The position numbers were made by a program, and so were the translations under genes. A model generated the notes under the pieces. It had not been told where the DNA came from and ran no database searches. It worked only from the letters and a program-made list of their open reading frames with translations. Shown piece after piece: positions 6,255-13,971 of a stretch of 32,115 nt of DNA (positions are counted from its first letter, which is position 1; every line of letters starts with the position of its first letter). The stretch is from an uncultured Bacteroidales bacterium (GTDB lineage: Bacteria; Bacteroidota; Bacteroidia; Bacteroidales; UBA932): positions 1 through 32,115 of the forward strand of contig CAMZEC010000026.1 of assembly GCA_947305645.1 (NCBI GenBank), in the 5' to 3' direction.

Positions 6255-7388
6255 CTAGAATGCCGTTGCTTTGAGGTGCAGGCCGGCGTCTTCCGGCAGA
6301 CCGCACATAAGGTTCATATTCTGCAGCGCCTGCCCCGAGGCACCCTTGAGGAGGTTGTCGATGACGGAGCACACCACCAGCCGGCCGTCGTGCTTCTCTA
6401 TCTGCAGCAGGCACTTGTTGGTGCCGGTGACCTGCTTGAGGTCGACGGCTCCGGGGGCCACGAAGGTGAAGGCCGCCCCGGCGTAATAGTCCTCGTAGAG
6501 CTTGCGGGCCGCCGCTTCGTCGAGCGGGCAGGGAGTGTGCACGGCGGCGAAGATCCCGCGGGCGAAGCTGCCGCGAAGGGGGATGAAGTGGATAGGTCCT
6601 TCGCTTCGCTCAGGATGACAGCGGCTTCGCTCAGGATGACAACCGCTTCGCTCAGGATGACATGAGGACGTCTCTTCGAACGCAGTTTGCTGCAGGCCCG
6701 CCAGGTTGCGGCGGATTTCGGCGAGGTGCTGGTGTTCGAAGATTTTGTAAGCGGAGACGTTGTCGTTGCGCCAGCTGAAGTGCGTGGTGGCGCCGGGTTT
6801 CACGCCCGCTCCGGTGGAGCCGGTGATGGCGGTGACGCTCACCTCGCCGGTCAGCAGGCCGGCGGCAGCAAGAGGCAGGAGGGCCAGCTGTATGGCGGTG
6901 GCGAAGCAGCCGGGGTTGGCGACGCTCACGGCGCCTTTTATCTTCCCGCGCTGAAGCTCCGGCAGGCCGTACACGTAGCCGTCCGACTCATCCCTGTAAT
7001 CCTGGGCCAGGTCTATCACCATCAGGCTTGCGGGCCTGTGATGCGTCTCCCAGAAAGCACGGCTCGCCCCATGCGCTCCGCAGAGGAACAGGACGTCAAT
7101 GTCCTGTCCCTCTGCAGAACTACTATCCCCCTGCACCCCCAGGGGACGGGGGGCGTTCCCCCCGACCCCCCCCCGGTCGGCTCTACGAGCCTCCATAACC
7201 CCTGGCAAACGGTCTGTAAACTTCAACTCCGTCTCTCCGTAGAGGCCCTCGTGGACCTCCCAGAGGAACTTGCCGGCGCTGCTCTCCGAATGCACGAAGG
7301 CGATTTCCGCCGAAGGGTGGTTCAGCAGAAGGCGAATAAGCTCTCCGGCGGTGTATCCCGCGCCGCCTATGATTCCAACTTTTATCAT
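6255..7388 (-). CDS. argC: N-acyl-gamma-glutamyl-phosphate reductase with two in-frame insertions
   Basis: NADPH-dependent reductase making N-acylglutamate semialdehyde. The nucleotide-binding GGAGYTAGELIRLL is at 8-21, the catalytic Cys161 in VANPGCFAT, GSTGAGVKPGA at 190-200, and the C-terminal NLLKGASGQALQN at 345-357. It has 377 residues against about 320 for bacteroidal homologues as I know them. The excess is two insertions: residues about 63-95, encoded by a GC-rich palindromic segment, between FTDRLP and DIDVLFLCGAHG; and about 241-265, three CHPERS units, just before IHFIPLRGSFARGIFA. Both sit between conserved blocks and keep the frame, so activity may be retained. The start lies 6 nt after argG. 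Confidence 0.93.
   Translation of the reverse strand: MIKVGIIGGAGYTAGELIRLLLNHPSAEIAFVHSESSAGKFLWEVHEGLYGETELKFTDRLPGVMEARRADRGGVGGNAPRPLGVQGDSSSAEGQDIDVLFLCGAHGASRAFWETHHRPASLMVIDLAQDYRDESDGYVYGLPELQRGKIKGAVSVANPGCFATAIQLALLPLAAAGLLTGEVSVTAITGSTGAGVKPGATTHFSWRNDNVSAYKIFEHQHLAEIRRNLAGLQQTAFEETSSCHPERSGCHPERSRCHPERSEGPIHFIPLRGSFARGIFAAVHTPCPLDEAAARKLYEDYYAGAAFTFVAPGAVDLKQVTGTNKCLLQIEKHDGRLVVCSVIDNLLKGASGQALQNMNLMCGLPEDAGLHLKATAF
6594..6668 (-). repeat. CHPERS 21-bp tandem repeat, three units, in frame in argC
   Basis: Three units of the same 21-bp family (TGTCATCCTGAGCGAAGCG on the minus strand), ending in GAAGGACC. Unlike the argH and argD copies it lacks the SPAIK-coding tail, and its units carry GAAGC rather than GCAGC in the loop. 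This suggests a separate insertion event or source. Confidence 0.9.
7104..7202 (-). repeat. GC-rich palindromic in-frame insertion in argC
   Basis: A segment of about 99 bp encodes residues with no counterpart in ArgC homologues that I know. It contains the perfect inverted repeat CGGGGGG-CGTT-CCCCCCG at 7147-7164 plus flanking C and G runs that could extend the pairing. It is unrelated to the CHPERS core. It looks like a second kind of small palindromic element that inserts without breaking the frame. The exact ends are estimated from the protein. Confidence 0.6.
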
Positions 7389-7394
7389 GAGGAT

Positions 7395-8591
7395 CTATCG
7401 TTTTTCGTCCGGGTGCACGCTGTAGTAGGCGCGCAGGGCGGTGGCGTTCACCTTGATGAAACCCTTGGCATCCGCTGCCGTCCAGGCCTTTGCGCCCTCG
7501 CCGTACTCGCCCAGCTTGTTGTGTACCAGGTCGTCCGGCGTATCGCAGCCTACGGTGGAGAAGCAGTAGGGGCGGAGCTCCAGGGTCACGGTGCCATTGA
7601 CGTTGCGCTGACTGCTCTCCAGCATGGCCTCTATGTCGGCCATCACGGGCTCGAAGTACTGGCTCTCGTGCAGGAACATGCCGTACCAGTTGGCCACCTG
7701 GTCCTTCCAGTACTGCTGCCACTTGCTGAGGGTGAACTTCTCCAGGAACTTGTGGGCGCCGATTATGAGCATGGGCGCCGCAGCCTCGAAGCCTACGCGG
7801 CCCTTGATGCCGATGATGGTATCGCCCACGTGCATGTCACGGCCGATTCCGTAGGCGGAGCCGATTGCCTCGACCTCGCGGATGGCGGCTATGGGGTCGT
7901 CGTACTCCTTGCCGTTGACGCTCTTGAGCTCGCCCTTCTCGAAGCCGAGTGCGAGAATCTCGCTGCCGCTCTTGGTGACCTGCTTGAGGTAGGCCGATTC
8001 GGGTAGCCCCTGCCTGGAGTCGAGAATCTCACCGCCGCAGATGGAGGTGCCCCAGAGGCCCACGTTGTAGCTGTATTTGAGTTTGGCGAAGTCCGCCTTG
8101 AAGCCGTGGGCGTTCAGGTAGTCCACCTCCTGCTGGCGGGAAAGGTTGCCGTCGCGGGTAAGGGTGATTATCTCCACGCCCGGGCAGAGCACCAGGAAGG
8201 TCATGTCAAAACGTACCTGGTCGTTGCCGGCGCCTGTGCTGCCATGGGCTATGGCGTCAGCGCCTATCTCCTTGGCGTAACGGGCGATGGCCGCCGCCTG
8301 GAAGATGCGCTCGGAAGATACGGAAATGGGGTAGGTGCCGTTGCGGAGCACGTTGCCGTACACCATGTATCGCAGGCTCTTGTCGTAGTATTCACGGGTA
8401 ACGTCCAGGGTCACGTACTTGGTCGCGCCCAGCTTGTAGGCGTTTTCTTCGTTGGTGCGGAGCTGCTCGGGGCTGAAGCCGCCAGTGTCGGCGCATGCCG
8501 CATGAACCTCGTACCCTTTTTCCTTCGCCAGGTACATTACGGTATAGGAGGTGTCGAGACCTCCGCTGAAAGCTACTACTACCTTTTTCAT
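7395..8591 (-). CDS. argG: argininosuccinate synthase
   Basis: ATP-dependent ligase joining citrulline and aspartate. The N-terminal PP-loop SGGLDTSYTV (residues 9-18) binds ATP. HGSTGAGNDQVRFD and the later SVSSERIFQAA and GRDMHVGDTIIGIKGRVGFEA blocks are typical of the family. At 398 residues it is the usual length, with no CHPERS or palindromic insertion, unlike argC, argD and argH. It follows the GNAT gene after a 73-nt gap filled by an inverted repeat, and argC starts 6 nt after its stop. Confidence 0.96.
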   Translation of the reverse strand: MKKVVVAFSGGLDTSYTVMYLAKEKGYEVHAACADTGGFSPEQLRTNEENAYKLGATKYVTLDVTREYYDKSLRYMVYGNVLRNGTYPISVSSERIFQAAAIARYAKEIGADAIAHGSTGAGNDQVRFDMTFLVLCPGVEIITLTRDGNLSRQQEVDYLNAHGFKADFAKLKYSYNVGLWGTSICGGEILDSRQGLPESAYLKQVTKSGSEILALGFEKGELKSVNGKEYDDPIAAIREVEAIGSAYGIGRDMHVGDTIIGIKGRVGFEAAAPMLIIGAHKFLEKFTLSKWQQYWKDQVANWYGMFLHESQYFEPVMADIEAMLESSQRNVNGTVTLELRPYCFSTVGCDTPDDLVHNKLGEYGEGAKAWTAADAKGFIKVNATALRAYYSVHPDEKR

Positions 8592-8598
8592 AACTTGT

Positions 8599-8667
8599 TA
8601 GATTTTTCACTCGCTTCGCCCGTTCAAAATGACAACGCTGTCATGTTGAGCGTAAGCGAAACATCTA
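8599..8667. repeat. imperfect inverted repeat filling the GNAT-argG gap, related to the CHPERS core
   Basis: Two inverted arms, each of the form TAGAT.TTTC..GCTT.CGC..TCAA.ATGACA, are separated by a short ACGC loop at 8635-8638. The right arm reads TGTCATGTTGAGCGTAAGCGAAACATCTA. This parallels the CHPERS core TGTCATCCTGAGCG..GCGAAGGATCT with a compensated stem: ATCCT/AGGAT becomes ATGTT/AACAT. The outer edge forms the TAG stop of the GNAT gene, and the other end is 7 nt before the argG ATG. In RNA it would be a long hairpin directly ahead of argG translation. Confidence 0.75.
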
Positions 8668-9228
8668 TTCTCCCGGATGATGTATTTCTAAATGCTCGTT
8701 AGGGTCAAACAGCAGGCCGGTGCAAAGGCACATCCTGTACTCGTTGGCCTGCAGTATATGGAAGTTGCGGCAGCCCTCGCAGCCCTTCCAGAACTCGGGA
8801 TCGTCCGTGAGCTCTGCATAAGGCACGGGGCGGAAGCCGAATTCGTAATTCATCTTCATAACGGCCGCGCCGGTGGTTATGGAGAATATCTTGGCGTTCG
8901 GGAACAGCTTACGGGACAGGATGAAGGTCTGCTCCTTGATGCGCTTGGCCAGGCCCTGCCCGCGGTATTTGTGGGCCACGATAAGGCCGGAATTGGCCAC
9001 GAAGCTTTTGCCGCCCCAGGACTCTATGTAGGAGAAACCCGCGAACTCGCCGTCTTCGCTAAGTGCGATTACCGCCTTGCCGGCCTCCATCTTCTCTATG
9101 ATGTACTCGGGGGTACGTTTTGCTATACCTGTACGGCGCTCCAGAGAGGAGATGTAAATCTCTTCGCAAATAGCTTCGGCATATTTGGCATGGCTGCCGT
9201 CGGCCACAGATACTGTTATCTTGTCCAT
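8665..9228 (-). CDS. GNAT-family N-acyltransferase, candidate N-acylglutamate synthase
   Basis: 187-residue GNAT-fold acyltransferase. The acyl-CoA pyrophosphate-binding motif is visible as YRGQGLAKRIKEQ after strand SGLIVAH (about residues 80-101). A Cys-rich C-terminal part (CEGC, CLC) is uncommon for plain GNATs. It is the first gene of the arginine operon, and no argA or argJ is present. From memory, the equivalent gene beside argG in Bacteroides thetaiotaomicron has genetic support as the missing N-acyl(succinyl)glutamate synthase. That role fits a succinyl-type ArgF'. Its stop codon is part of an inverted repeat. Substrate (acetyl- or succinyl-CoA) is inferred, not seen. Confidence 0.78.
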   Translation of the reverse strand: MDKITVSVADGSHAKYAEAICEEIYISSLERRTGIAKRTPEYIIEKMEAGKAVIALSEDGEFAGFSYIESWGGKSFVANSGLIVAHKYRGQGLAKRIKEQTFILSRKLFPNAKIFSITTGAAVMKMNYEFGFRPVPYAELTDDPEFWKGCEGCRNFHILQANEYRMCLCTGLLFDPNEHLEIHHPGE

Positions 9229-9250
9229 CCCTCAAATAAAGCAATAATTA

Positions 9251-9278
9251 TGTGGCCGTCGAAGAGTCGACGGCCACA
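9251..9278 (-). terminator. perfect 12-bp hairpin: terminator of the long operon, or 5' UTR element of the arg operon
   Basis: TGTGGCCGTCGA at 9251-9262 and TCGACGGCCACA at 9267-9278 form a perfect 12-bp stem with a 4-nt loop. It lies 30 nt after the stop of the BspA-type gene and 23 nt before the GNAT start. On the minus strand it is followed by an A/T-rich but not pure-T tract, so intrinsic termination is plausible but not textbook. A weak promoter-like TATATTTG precedes it on the minus strand (9285-9278), so it could also be the first stem of the arg transcript. Confidence 0.65.
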
Positions 9279-9307
9279 AATATACAAATAAATATTAAAT
9301 AAGCTTA

Positions 9308-12300
9308 CTAGTATCCTTTAATCCTATCCTTATACTCCTTCCAATAGTTTGCAGTTTTGTATGATGTGACTGATTGATAAGGAACACTTATTGAGCAGGT
9401 GGATCCGTCAAACATTTTTTCACCGCCAGTAGGGACTGAACTTTTCTGGCATTTTATGGAATTTAGACCGGAACAATTATAAAAAGCATGGTCTTGAATT
9501 GTGTTGATTTTTGAAGATAAAGTAATGGAGGGGAGAGCTTTACAGCCGTTAAATGCATACCTTCCAATGACCTCTACAGATGTTGGCATACTGAAATTGT
9601 ACAACAATGTACAGCCATCAAAAGTATAAGCCTTGATTTCCGTTATATTGGAAGGAAGCGTTATCTTGGTAAGGCCCGTGCAATCCTGGAATGCAGCCTC
9701 CTTGATTTCGGTAACGCCGGAGGGCACGCTGATAGTTGAAATTGTTGAGCATGCCTGGAATGCACCATAACCGATAAATGTAAGATTTGCAGGCAAAGCA
9801 GGGCTGGACAAGCTGCTGCATTTTGCAAAAGCATTCCTTTCAATTCTGGTTACATTTTTGGGAATTGTTATTGTTTTCAGGCTCGAACAACCTTCGAAAG
9901 CGCTTTCGTCTATACTGGTAATGCCGGTAAAGAACTGTAATTGTTCAAAGGACTTTATTGCCGACCCCTGGAAGACCGTTCCGAGAGAGTTTACTTTTTC
10001 CGCCTCCCAATACGAGAGTTGTTTATCCCCATTTATATCCCAGCTTGTTTTTTGTTTAATAATCTCCAACACTTCCGGGTTGCCGGCAAACGAAATCGAA
10101 TTTCCGGACTGCTGGTCTTTGATATAAAGAGAATAGTTGCTCCAGTATAGAGCATTACAATAATCAGATACTTTGCCATCGGGAACAACAATGTCCACCA
10201 AAGCGGTATTGTCAAACATACCCGCACCTCCCGCAGGCGGAGTGGTGGGCAAGCACACCACCTTAGTCAGTTTGCTACAATTCGCGAAAGCATAACTTGC
10301 AATCTTGCCGACCTTTTGAGGTATCTCGATGGCCGTCAGAGACGAGCAGTTGTAGAAGGCATCCTCGTTAATTGTCGTAACATTGGCCGGAATAACTATA
10401 GACTGCAAGCTGGAACAACCGTAGAACATTCTGGTATTAATGGTGGTCAAGCCAGCAGGGAGAGTTATAGCGGTCAATGAACTGCAGTTGAAAAAAACGT
10501 ATGTGCCAGTTGTTGTCACATTAGCAGGGATGTTTACGGATTTCAACTTCGAGCATCCCGAGAACAGTCGGTTACCCAAACTGGTTAAGCCCGAAGGGAG
10601 AACGGCGGATTCCAAAGAACTGCAGTTGTAGAAAACGTAAATGCCCATACTCGTAACATTATCCGGTACAGTGATTGCTTTCAAGGATGTGCAATTACGG
10701 AACGCATCACCTCCTATTGAGCTTATCTGCGGCGGGAGCGTGATAGCTTGAAGACTCGTACAGCCGTCAAAGGCATAACCGGGAATACCGCTCAGGCCGG
10801 TGAAAAACTTCAATTCATTGAAATATGTAATTTCGGTATGGTTTTGGAAAGCCGTGCCGAACTGCTGATCAGTAACCGCAGCCGCTTCGTCATAAGAAAT
10901 CTTGCCGTCTTTAGGGTTCTTGTCCCAGCCGCTATTGACACATATTGCCAGAACTTTGGCATCTGTAAAGTCAATTGCGTTAGCCTGCGACTTTGCCACG
11001 ATTCTGGAGGCGTAGTTATAATTGCCCGAATTCCACTTTTTCTTATACTGATCTACCGAGTTATCGGGAACCTTAATCACGCAGTTACTGGTTCCATGGA
11101 ACATATAGTTATTTGGAGTCGGTGGTGTTGTAGGCTCACATTCAATATATGCAAGGCCGGAGCAATTATAGAACGCATACGACCCGATACTGCTGATTTT
11201 CGCAGGAATCACCACTTTAGTCAGGCCGGAGCATTCATAGAACGCGTAGGAGCCAATAGACGTTGCCGCATTAGGGATAGTGACGGAAGTCAGGCCGGAA
11301 CAGCCATAGAAGGCATACTGTCCGATACTCGTCACTGTACTGGGAATATCATAAGATGTCTTGCCATAAGGAGCAAAAGCAATGATGGTGCCGTTTATGA
11401 CTAGCGCCCTGTCGGAGACTGCATATTGTCCGGAGAATCTTTGCAATCTGCCACATCCTCTGAAGGCCTCATTACTGATGCTTGTTACTTTGCTAGGAAT
11501 ATCAATTTGCGTCAAGGAACTGCAATTCCGGAATGCACCGTATCCTATTGACGTCAACTGCGACGGAAGCGTAATGTTGCTTAAGCTGGTGCATCCTTCG
11601 AAAGCATAATCTCTCAAAGAGCTCAGGCCGGTAAAATACTGCAACTCATCGAAAGAATTGATTTTGCTGTTTCTGAAGGCTGTGCCGATACTGGTAACCG
11701 CAGCCGCCTCCCAATTGGATATTTTTTTGTCGTTATTCTGGTCCCAGCCATTGTTGACACATATTTGCCTTACATTGTCATCTGCAAAAGTGATAACGTT
11801 GCCTGTCGTTTTGCCTTTGATTCTGTTTGAATAACTACTCCAAACAGGGGCTTGCTTATATGCATCTACAGAAGCGTCCGGGACATAAATGTCGCAGTTG
11901 TTGGTATATGTAAACATATAATTGCCTCCTGTTGGAGGAGTAGTCGGCTCACACTCTATAGATGAAAGGCTGGTGCAATTATAGAAGGCATATGTTCCGA
12001 TGCTGCTTATTTTCGCAGGAATTAAAACAGTATTCAAACTGGAGCAATTATAGAACGCATAGTTGCCAATCGAAGTCGCATTCGCTGGAATAGTGATGGA
12101 CGTTAAACCCGAACATCCATAGAAGGAATACTTCCCAATACTTGTCACCGTAGTAGGAATATCATAGGAGCTAAGGCCGGAAGGTGCAAATGCAACGATG
12201 CTGTTATTTATTATCAGCGCCCTGTTGTCGGTGCTGACAATCTTTCCGGAGAACGACGACAGTTTACCGCAACCACTGAATGCCCGATAACCTATACTGG

Positions 12301-13960
12301 TTACATTATCCGGAATAGTAATAGATTGCAGGTTAGAACAGCCATCGAAAGCATAATTATCTAAACTGGTCAGGCCGGTAAAATATTGCAATTCATTGAA
12401 AGACGTAATTGTGCTATATCTGAAGGAAGTACTGATGCTGGTCACTTGTGCCGCTTCTTCATAAGAGAGTTGGCCGTCTCCGTTCTTATCCCAACTGTTA
12501 ACACATAAAGTCCTTACGTTGTCGTCGGCAAACGTTATCGCTTTTCCGCTATTTATTCCCTTTATTCGGGAGTAATACGTTGACCATTTGTTTCGGTAAT
12601 CATTTACAGAGTCGTCAGGGACCAGAATGTCACAGTTATTGGTATTCGCAAACATATTGCTGCCTCCGCTCGGCGGCGTGGTCGGCTTACATTCAATAGA
12701 TGCAAGGCCTGTGCAACTATAGAACGCATACGATCCAATACTGCTTATCTTAGCAGGTATTACAACAGTTTGCAGGCCGGTGCAATTTGCAAATGCGTAA
12801 GAGCCTAAACTGGTTGCATTCGCTGGAATAGTGATGGTTGTCAGAGCAGAACAGCCATCGAAAGTATATGACTCAATACTTGTCACTGTACTGGGAATGG
12901 TATAATAGGTGTAACCAGAGGGCGCAAAAGCTACCATCTTATTATCGAGCACCAAAGCCCGGCCATTGGATGTGGCCCATTTCCCTGTAAAAGAAGACAG
13001 TTTGCTGCAGCCCCTGAACGCTGCCTCCCGGATGGATGTTACACTATCCGGAATCTTAATCGTAGTTAAAGAGCTGCAACCATCGAACGCATTGTTTCCG
13101 ATGGACTCAATAGTAGAAGGAAGCGTAATGCTCTTCAAGCTTGTACAGCCGCTGAATTCATAGTTAGACAATTCGGTAAGACCGGTGAAATGTTGCAGTT
13201 CATTGAATGAAGAAATCTTGCTATCGCCCGAGAAAGCCCTATGAAATTGACTGCTGCTTACAGCCTTTGCTTCATCATACGATAACTTGCCGTTCTTGTC
13301 TGTATCCCACTGCAAGCAAACACTTTCCACATTGGAATCTGCAAACGTCATGCTCTTTCCGTAAACAGAAACCTTGCATTGAGCGGTTTTTCCATCCACA
13401 GTGGCAGTTATTGTATCCTCACCCTTCTTAACTGCCGTCACCAGTCCGTTCTTGGACACAGTGACTACGTTGTCGCCTTTGGTTGTTGACCAGGTAACGT
13501 TTTGATCGCTAGCATTGGACGGGGTGATCGTCACCGTTAGGGTTACTTCATCTCCCTCTTCCATCGTTAATGAGGCCTTGGATATCTCCACACTTTTCAC
13601 GGGAATCCTCGATCCTTCCTGGAAGACAATCATAGTAAGCGTTTTGTTCTGGGCATTCTTGAGGACCATTTTATCGGCATGATCCTCGTAATCATTCTTG
13701 CTGCAGGACAGAGTCACGCTCCACTTGAAAGGAGAGTTGGGGGATGTTTCTATGGTTCCGACATTAAGCCAGGACGGTTTCTCGGAAATCCACCATCTGG
13801 AGCCGCTGGTCACAGATACCTGCAAGGAGCCACCATAAACGTCATAATTGAGAGTGCTCTTGTCGATGCTGAAATCGGTGTTGTTGACCTCGACCTTCTC
13901 GAAAGTGCACGAGAGGACCAGAAGAAAGCTAAGTGCCGTTATTATTGTTTTCTTTCCCAT
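9308..13960 (-). CDS. BspA-type leucine-rich-repeat surface lipoprotein with BACON, Big-like and five EF-hand-like loops
   Basis: 1550 residues. A lipoprotein signal peptide ends at Cys18 (LVLSC). A BACON-like Ig domain follows (about 28-116; WWISEKPSWL), then a bacterial Ig-like (Big_2) domain (about 119-200; SVEISKASLTMEEGD). Five large modules begin near 202, 473, 721, 993 and 1287. Each opens with I-x-F-A-D...V, then an EF-hand-like acidic loop, then BspA-type LRRs (SIGxxAFxxCSxLxxIxIP), and the complete ones close with PTTPP...V-P-D-x-x-V-x-x-Y. Loops are D219-E230, D491-E502, D740-E751, D1013-E1025 (one residue longer) and D1308-E1319. No T9SS C-terminal domain is seen. BspA proteins are often adhesins; here it is the last gene of the long operon, 11 nt after the previous one. 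It is visibly more AT-rich than the kinase genes. Confidence 0.9.
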   Translation of the reverse strand: MGKKTIITALSFLLVLSCTFEKVEVNNTDFSIDKSTLNYDVYGGSLQVSVTSGSRWWISEKPSWLNVGTIETSPNSPFKWSVTLSCSKNDYEDHADKMVLKNAQNKTLTMIVFQEGSRIPVKSVEISKASLTMEEGDEVTLTVTITPSNASDQNVTWSTTKGDNVVTVSKNGLVTAVKKGEDTITATVDGKTAQCKVSVYGKSMTFADSNVESVCLQWDTDKNGKLSYDEAKAVSSSQFHRAFSGDSKISSFNELQHFTGLTELSNYEFSGCTSLKSITLPSTIESIGNNAFDGCSSLTTIKIPDSVTSIREAAFRGCSKLSSFTGKWATSNGRALVLDNKMVAFAPSGYTYYTIPSTVTSIESYTFDGCSALTTITIPANATSLGSYAFANCTGLQTVVIPAKISSIGSYAFYSCTGLASIECKPTTPPSGGSNMFANTNNCDILVPDDSVNDYRNKWSTYYSRIKGINSGKAITFADDNVRTLCVNSWDKNGDGQLSYEEAAQVTSISTSFRYSTITSFNELQYFTGLTSLDNYAFDGCSNLQSITIPDNVTSIGYRAFSGCGKLSSFSGKIVSTDNRALIINNSIVAFAPSGLSSYDIPTTVTSIGKYSFYGCSGLTSITIPANATSIGNYAFYNCSSLNTVLIPAKISSIGTYAFYNCTSLSSIECEPTTPPTGGNYMFTYTNNCDIYVPDASVDAYKQAPVWSSYSNRIKGKTTGNVITFADDNVRQICVNNGWDQNNDKKISNWEAAAVTSIGTAFRNSKINSFDELQYFTGLSSLRDYAFEGCTSLSNITLPSQLTSIGYGAFRNCSSLTQIDIPSKVTSISNEAFRGCGRLQRFSGQYAVSDRALVINGTIIAFAPYGKTSYDIPSTVTSIGQYAFYGCSGLTSVTIPNAATSIGSYAFYECSGLTKVVIPAKISSIGSYAFYNCSGLAYIECEPTTPPTPNNYMFHGTSNCVIKVPDNSVDQYKKKWNSGNYNYASRIVAKSQANAIDFTDAKVLAICVNSGWDKNPKDGKISYDEAAAVTDQQFGTAFQNHTEITYFNELKFFTGLSGIPGYAFDGCTSLQAITLPPQISSIGGDAFRNCTSLKAITVPDNVTSMGIYVFYNCSSLESAVLPSGLTSLGNRLFSGCSKLKSVNIPANVTTTGTYVFFNCSSLTAITLPAGLTTINTRMFYGCSSLQSIVIPANVTTINEDAFYNCSSLTAIEIPQKVGKIASYAFANCSKLTKVVCLPTTPPAGGAGMFDNTALVDIVVPDGKVSDYCNALYWSNYSLYIKDQQSGNSISFAGNPEVLEIIKQKTSWDINGDKQLSYWEAEKVNSLGTVFQGSAIKSFEQLQFFTGITSIDESAFEGCSSLKTITIPKNVTRIERNAFAKCSSLSSPALPANLTFIGYGAFQACSTISTISVPSGVTEIKEAAFQDCTGLTKITLPSNITEIKAYTFDGCTLLYNFSMPTSVEVIGRYAFNGCKALPSITLSSKINTIQDHAFYNCSGLNSIKCQKSSVPTGGEKMFDGSTCSISVPYQSVTSYKTANYWKEYKDRIKGY

Positions 13961-13971
13961 AGTGATTCCAG

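Noticed and set aside
5112..6665. Long plus-strand open frame opposite argD and argC, with LRMT repeats
   Set aside because: It is the complement of argD/argC; the LRMT repeats are the CHPERS arrays read from the other strand.
724..6668. CRISPR array
   Set aside because: The CHPERS units are contiguous 21-bp tandem copies without unique spacers and are read in frame as protein.
631..7388. argC, argD and argH as pseudogenes because of the insertions
   Set aside because: All three frames are intact, catalytic motifs are present, and conserved sequence resumes after each insertion.
9241..9307. A confident promoter for the arginine operon
   Set aside because: A TATATTTG on the minus strand is close to the -7 pattern, but no TTTG lies at the proper upstream spacing. 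It is only mentioned under the hairpin.
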